Positions 4,361 to 7,733 of a stretch of 7,733 nt of DNA are shown piece after piece (the first letter of the stretch is position 1; each line of letters starts with the position of its first letter). The DNA comes from an uncultured Collinsella sp. (GTDB taxonomy: Bacteria > Actinomycetota > Coriobacteriia > Coriobacteriales > Coriobacteriaceae), in assembly GCA_902476475.1 (NCBI GenBank), contig CABSDO010000091.1, positions 1-7,733 on the forward strand. The letters are read 5' to 3'. The notes beneath the pieces were generated by a model. That model ran no database searches, was not told the DNA's origin, and worked only from the letters and a program-made list of their open reading frames with translations. The position numbers and the translations under genes were made by a program.

Positions 4361-6174
4361 GCGTAGGTGAAGGTCGTGACGTCGAACATGCCCTCGGGGC
4401 GGATGCGAAGCGTCGGGATGACCGGCAGGGGCAGGAAGATGATGCCCATGATGGGGTCGAGCGGCGGCTCAATACCCATGGCGCGCGCCTTGACCATAAA
4501 GTCGTCGTGCTGCGCGGCAACGTCCTCGGCCGTGCCTTCGCTCATAAGGCCACCGAGCGCCAGCGGAATGCGCGCCACGACCTCGCCGTTGCGCACCAGC
4601 ACGTGGCCGCCCTGGCCCACGGCCTCAACGGCAGCCATCATATCCGCCGCATTGTCGCCCACCACGCACACGTTGTGCGAGTCGTGGCCGATCGTCGAGG
4701 CGATAGCGCCGCCCGTGATGGTAAAGCCGCGCACCCAGCCGCGACCGATGTGCTTGCCGACCAGGCCCAGGCCAGCGGGGCCGTCGCCATCGGCGCCCTC
4801 GGCCTGCAGCGACACGCCGCGGCCGTGGCGCTCGATCAGCATAATGCGGCGCAGGCCCTCGGCGTTCTCGGGACGAACCATGCCCGTGATGGCCTTGCCC
4901 GGCACCACGTCAATCACGGCCTCGCCCGGCTTAAAGGCATAGTCGAACACGTCGAGCGATAGCTTCGGCAGCTTAACGGAGGCGCGCAGCTCATCCGCAA
5001 GGGCCGCAACCTCGGCCATCTCGGGTGCAATCTCGCCCACAAAGGTGCCGTCCTGCGCCACCAGAGCACCGGCGGCATATACGCGATGCGGAGCCGTGGC
5101 AAACGTCAGGTCATTGAGCACCAACAGGTCGGCACGCTTGCCCGGGGCAATCGCACCGCGTAGCTCGTGCGGGTCGCGGCAGCCGTGATCCAGGCCAAAC
5201 GCCTCGGCCGTAGAAAGGGACGCCATGGAGATGGCGACCACCGGGTCGATGCCGGCCTCAATCGCCACGCGGCAGGCATTGTCGATCATGCCGGTCGCAA
5301 GCGCATCGGAAGGGGCGCGGTCGTCAGTCGCAAAGCAGCAGCGGCGGGCGCGCGCAGGATTCTCCAGCAGCATCGGAGACAGGTTGGCCAGGTCATGGCT
5401 GCACGTGCCTTCGCGCAGCATCACGTACATGCCGCGGGACAGCTTGTCGAGTGCCTCCTCGGGAATCGTCGACTCGTGGTCGGCGATAATGCCCGCTGCG
5501 GCATAGGCGTTGAGGTCCTTTCCGGCAACGAGCGGCGCGTGGCCGTCAACCTGCTTGGACGGCGTCTGGTTGGCAGCATCAATGCGAGCACAGGTCTCGG
5601 GGTCGGCCATAAAGACGCCCGGCAGGTTCATCATTTCGCCCAGACCAAAGACATCGCCCGGATGCTCGGCAAAAAACGCCTGCATATCGGCAGCCGAAAT
5701 AACGGCACCGGCCTGCTCATCGGGCAGCGCGGGCACGCACGAGGGCATCATGTACTTGATGGAAATGGGCGCGCGACGGCCGTCCTCGATCATAAAGCGC
5801 AGGCCGTCGAGACCGGCAACATTGGCAATCTCGTGGCTGTCGGCAATGGCGGTGGTAGTACCGCGCGTCGCGGCCATGCGAGCATACTCGGCGGGACGGA
5901 TGTTCGAAGACTCGATATGCAGATGCCCGTCAATAAAACCGGGAGCGAGATAGCGACCCTGGCAGTCGATGACCTCAGTTGCCTCGTAGGTGCCAGCAGC
6001 ATCGTCGCGACCATCGTAGAGCACGCCGACGATCACACCGTCCTTGACGGCAACGCTACCGGGCGCCACACGCTGGCCATACACGTCGACGATCTGCGCA
6101 TTGGTAAACAGCGTGTCGACGGGCACGCGCCCCTCGGCAGCATCGATCACAGTCCTCATGACCTCAACGGACAT
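4354..6174 (-). CDS. ade: adenine deaminase
   Basis: Amidohydrolase-superfamily metalloenzyme that converts adenine to hypoxanthine and ammonia in purine salvage, in the cytoplasm. It has 606 residues, close to the usual 570-600. Metal-site motifs are clear: APGFIDGHLHIESS (His84, His86), ADSHEIANV (His114), GLGEMMNLPG (Glu180), DGHAPL (His212), ADHES (His233) and FATDDR (Asp284). The C-terminal domain has the family signature IGHDSHNVCVVGDNAADMM. The usual DPHEIANV reads DSHEIANV here, a small change. The frame runs 27 codons further upstream, but the ATG at 6174 has an AAAGGAG site at the right distance, and the upstream part reads as non-family sequence and crosses the predicted promoter. 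The stop codon lies inside a repeat element. A terminator-like hairpin in the leader suggests attenuation. It has no purine-transporter neighbour. Confidence 0.95.
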   Translation of the reverse strand: MSVEVMRTVIDAAEGRVPVDTLFTNAQIVDVYGQRVAPGSVAVKDGVIVGVLYDGRDDAAGTYEATEVIDCQGRYLAPGFIDGHLHIESSNIRPAEYARMAATRGTTTAIADSHEIANVAGLDGLRFMIEDGRRAPISIKYMMPSCVPALPDEQAGAVISAADMQAFFAEHPGDVFGLGEMMNLPGVFMADPETCARIDAANQTPSKQVDGHAPLVAGKDLNAYAAAGIIADHESTIPEEALDKLSRGMYVMLREGTCSHDLANLSPMLLENPARARRCCFATDDRAPSDALATGMIDNACRVAIEAGIDPVVAISMASLSTAEAFGLDHGCRDPHELRGAIAPGKRADLLVLNDLTFATAPHRVYAAGALVAQDGTFVGEIAPEMAEVAALADELRASVKLPKLSLDVFDYAFKPGEAVIDVVPGKAITGMVRPENAEGLRRIMLIERHGRGVSLQAEGADGDGPAGLGLVGKHIGRGWVRGFTITGGAIASTIGHDSHNVCVVGDNAADMMAAVEAVGQGGHVLVRNGEVVARIPLALGGLMSEGTAEDVAAQHDDFMVKARAMGIEPPLDPIMGIIFLPLPVIPTLRIRPEGMFDVTTFTYAD

Positions 6175-6194
6175 ACATACTCCTTTAACCGTAG

Positions 6195-6230
6195 AAAAAA
6201 GCTGCGGAGCGGACAAACCTTCACCGCAGC
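6195..6230 (-). terminator. intrinsic-terminator-like hairpin in the ade leader
   Basis: On the minus strand GCTGCGG (complement of 6224-6230) pairs with CCGCAGC (complement of 6201-6207), with a possible inner GG/CC pair (6211-6212 with 6218-6219), and six T's follow directly (complement of 6195-6200). It lies between the candidate ade promoter and the Shine-Dalgarno. Since tyrS has its own terminator further upstream, this one is best explained as an attenuator for ade. No known purine-riboswitch core was recognised, and the leader seems too short to hold one. Confidence 0.65.
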
Positions 6231-6242
6231 AAACCAATAGCC

Positions 6243-6271
6243 ATTGTATGCCCAAAAGGAAGCCCCGCTAA
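6243..6271 (-). promoter_or_regulatory. candidate promoter of ade
   Basis: On the minus strand TTAGCG (complement of 6266-6271) is followed after 17 bases by TACAAT (complement of 6243-6248), which matches the -10 consensus at 5 of 6 positions. Transcription would start near 6236, giving a leader of about 62 bases that is mostly the terminator-like hairpin. Confidence 0.5.
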
Positions 6272-6301
6272 CACCCCTTCCGCTTAACGGCACCGCCAAA
6301 T

Positions 6302-6324
6302 GATCCCTCCGTCCCCAAGGGATC
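6302..6324. repeat. small inverted repeat between tyrS terminator and ade promoter
   Basis: GATCCCT (6302-6308) and AGGGATC (6318-6324) are perfect inverted copies around a 9-base loop that contains GTCCCC. It lies 30 bases upstream of the candidate ade -35 box. It could be an operator, or a distant relative of the GGGGAC repeats nearby, since the minus strand reads TTGGGGACGG in the loop region. Confidence 0.4.
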
Positions 6325-6333
6325 GTCGCAACC

Positions 6334-6370
6334 AAAAAAGGCCGCGGCCGGAAATCCCGGCTGCGGCCTT
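6334..6370 (-). terminator. intrinsic terminator of tyrS
   Basis: A 14-bp stem (6338-6351 with 6357-6370) has one C.A mismatch in the transcript and a 5-base loop. It is followed by an uninterrupted T-run on the minus strand (complement of 6334-6339, including the A-T pairs at the stem base). It begins 27 bases after the tyrS stop codon and separates tyrS from ade. Confidence 0.93.
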
Positions 6371-6397
6371 GTTGCACTTGTGAGGTCAACTCGCTCG

Positions 6398-7609
6398 TTA
6401 GACCAACTTGAAGCCCTTGCGCTTGCCCACGGAGAGGGTATCGCCCAGCTTGAGGGCGCTCGGATCGATGTTGTAGCTCTTGGGAGCCACGGCCTTGCCG
6501 TTGATTTTGACGCCGCCGCCGTCGATATCGCGGCGGGCCTGGCCGGCGCTGGCCGAAAGACCCAGGTCCTTGAGCAGGCCGGCGAGGTAAATCTGGCCCT
6601 CGTCATTGACAGTCAGCTCGGCATGCTTCTCGGGGAAGTCGGCGAGCTGGCCCTCCTTGAACACGCGGTCGAACTCGGCCTGAGCCTCGTCGCCGGCGCC
6701 GGCACCGTGGTAGGTGTCGCACAGGTCGCGGCCCAGAGCGCGCTTGAGCTCGTAGGGGTCGGCGGAGCCATCGGCCAGGGCGGCGTCGATCTTGTCGACC
6801 TCGGCAGGGGTGAGCGAGCTGGCCAGACGATAGTACTTGCCGATCATCTCGTCGGGGATGGACATGGTCTTGCCGAACATGTCCTTGGGAGCGTCGGTCA
6901 GGCCGATGTAGTTACCATAGGACTTGGACATCTTGCGCACGCCGTCGGTGCCCTCGAGCAGCGGCATGGTGAGCGCAATCTGCGGCTCCATGCCCATCTT
7001 CTCCATGAGCTCACGGCCGGCGAGCAGGTTGAAGAGCTGATCGGTGCCGCCCATCTCCACATCGGCCTTGATCTGCACGGAGTCAAAGGCCTGCATCACG
7101 GGATACAGGAACTCATGCAGGGCGATCGGCGTCTGGGACTGGTAGCGCTTGGTAAAGTCATCGCGCTCAAGAATGCGGGCGACGGTGAACTTGGAGCACA
7201 CCTGCAGCAGGCCGGCCAGGTCCATCGAAAGGATCCAGTCGCCGTTGTGCACGATGGTGGTCTTCTCGGGATCCAGGATCTTCATGGCCTGGCTCACGTA
7301 GGTCTCGGCATTGGCCTCGATCTGCTCCTGCGAAAGCTGCGGACGGGTGGAATTCTTGCCCGAAGGGTCGCCGATCAGCGCGGTGCCGTTGCCGATGATG
7401 AGGGTGACGTTGTGGCCCAGGTCCTGGAACTGGCGCATCTTGCGCAGCGGCACGGCGTGGCCCAGGTGCAGGTCGGGGCTGGTGGGGTCGACGCCGAGCT
7501 TGATGTTGAGGGGCTCGCCCTTCTCAAGCTTCTTGCGAAGGTCGGCCTCGGGAACGATCTGCGCGGCGCCCGAGGTGATGATACGCATTTGCTCGTCAAC
7601 AGACAGCAT
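6398..7609 (-). CDS. tyrS: tyrosyl-tRNA synthetase
   Basis: Class I aminoacyl-tRNA synthetase that charges tRNA-Tyr with tyrosine. It has 403 residues, a normal length. The HIGH motif appears as HLGH (48-51) within KLGVDPTSPDLHLGH. The tyrosine pocket shows Tyr169, Gln173 and Asp176 in YPVMQAFDSVQ, and GGTDQ is at 187-191. KMSKS is exact at 226-230. An S4 RNA-binding domain closes the protein (about 340-400: GLLKDLGLSASAGQARRDIDG and GVKINGKAV). The N-terminal signature is closer to the Bacillus TyrZ type than to Escherichia coli TyrS, by memory only. The start is set by AAAAGGAGG seven bases upstream. The leader is short, so the T-box that controls many Gram-positive tyrosine synthetase genes is absent. 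It is transcribed alone, ending at a strong terminator. Confidence 0.97.
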   Translation of the reverse strand: MLSVDEQMRIITSGAAQIVPEADLRKKLEKGEPLNIKLGVDPTSPDLHLGHAVPLRKMRQFQDLGHNVTLIIGNGTALIGDPSGKNSTRPQLSQEQIEANAETYVSQAMKILDPEKTTIVHNGDWILSMDLAGLLQVCSKFTVARILERDDFTKRYQSQTPIALHEFLYPVMQAFDSVQIKADVEMGGTDQLFNLLAGRELMEKMGMEPQIALTMPLLEGTDGVRKMSKSYGNYIGLTDAPKDMFGKTMSIPDEMIGKYYRLASSLTPAEVDKIDAALADGSADPYELKRALGRDLCDTYHGAGAGDEAQAEFDRVFKEGQLADFPEKHAELTVNDEGQIYLAGLLKDLGLSASAGQARRDIDGGGVKINGKAVAPKSYNIDPSALKLGDTLSVGKRKGFKLV

Positions 7610-7630
7610 TGGGTATCCTCCTTTTGCTAT

Positions 7631-7657
7631 AGCACCCTCGCCGAAAACGGCGGTGCT
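7631..7657 (-). other. hairpin in the tyrS 5' UTR
   Basis: AGCACC (7631-7636) pairs with GGTGCT (7652-7657) and GCCG (7640-7643) with CGGC (7648-7651), with a 3-base bulge and a 4-base loop. It ends a few bases before the Shine-Dalgarno and no T-run follows, so it is not a terminator. It may affect mRNA stability or translation. Confidence 0.4.
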
Positions 7658-7677
7658 GGAAGTCCATAAACTCTCTT

Positions 7678-7686
7678 ATGATAACA
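7678..7686 (-). promoter_or_regulatory. candidate extended -10 promoter of tyrS
   Basis: On the minus strand the sequence TGTTATCAT contains TATCAT (complement of 7678-7683), matching the -10 consensus at 5 of 6 positions, preceded by TG at the extended -10 position (complement of 7685-7686). There is no good -35 hexamer, as expected for this type. The start would be near 7671, giving a leader of about 62 bases. The remaining 47 bases to the window edge show no gene I can recognise. Confidence 0.45.
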
Positions 7687-7733
7687 AACTGGCGCGACGC
7701 GGCACCTACGACAGGAAAATCCTCGTCCTGCCG

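Noticed and set aside
5167..6240. 357-residue open frame on the plus strand opposite ade
   Set aside because: It is a shadow of the adenine deaminase codons, with no start signal or family motif.
6175..6255. 27-codon N-terminal extension of ade
   Set aside because: It would be read through the predicted promoter and the leader hairpin, and does not look like adenine deaminase. The ATG at 6174 has a good ribosome site.
6380..7669. 429-residue open frame on the plus strand opposite tyrS
   Set aside because: It is low-complexity, rich in G, L, V and H, antisense to an intact TyrRS with all motifs, and runs through that gene's leader hairpin.
7691..7733. CAGGA/TCCTG pairing at the right edge as an upstream gene's terminator
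   Set aside because: The arms are short and imperfect, there is no T-run, and too little sequence remains to judge what lies beyond.

Overview
The window is G+C-rich and reads as an ordinary stretch of chromosome from a Coriobacteriia-type actinobacterium, most likely Collinsella or a close relative. This assignment is an inference. It rests on base composition, the gene content, the divergent citrate synthase and the intergenic GGGGACGTTC repeats, which I recall from that group; no search was run. All genes are dense and intact except rpmE, which is cut by the left edge. I see no transposase, integrase, phage gene, CRISPR array, tRNA or rRNA.

Layout. (1) Positions 1-213, minus strand: 5' part of rpmE (ribosomal protein bL31), with a structured leader of two look-alike hairpins and a promoter at about 298-326. 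(2) Plus strand: a small ACT-domain protein (520-807), then citrate synthase gltA (885-2303), ended by a strong intrinsic terminator (2327-2366). A Cof-type HAD phosphatase follows (2391-3233). (3) A second Cof-type HAD phosphatase converges from the minus strand (3353-4147). The gap between the two HAD genes holds two inverted copies of a short palindrome-cored repeat. (4) Minus strand: adenine deaminase ade (4354-6174), whose stop codon lies inside a third copy of that repeat. (5) Minus strand: tyrosyl-tRNA synthetase tyrS (6398-7609), with its own intrinsic terminator (6334-6370). The last 47 bases upstream of its promoter hold no recognisable gene.

Function. The genes are housekeeping: translation (bL31, TyrRS), carbon entry to citrate and 2-oxoglutarate (GltA), purine salvage (Ade), and two phosphatases of unassigned substrate. 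ACT-gltA is probably co-transcribed. The minus-strand genes look like separate units, each with its own candidate promoter.

The unusual content is between genes rather than in them. The tandem CGGWA-loop hairpins before rpmE are probably a ribosomal-protein autoregulatory leader. A terminator-like hairpin lies between the predicted promoter and the start of ade. A perfect 26-bp inverted repeat contains the Shine-Dalgarno sequence of the minus-strand HAD gene. The repeat family lies directly after stop codons, always in the sense of the gene it follows. I found no convincing new multi-gene system.
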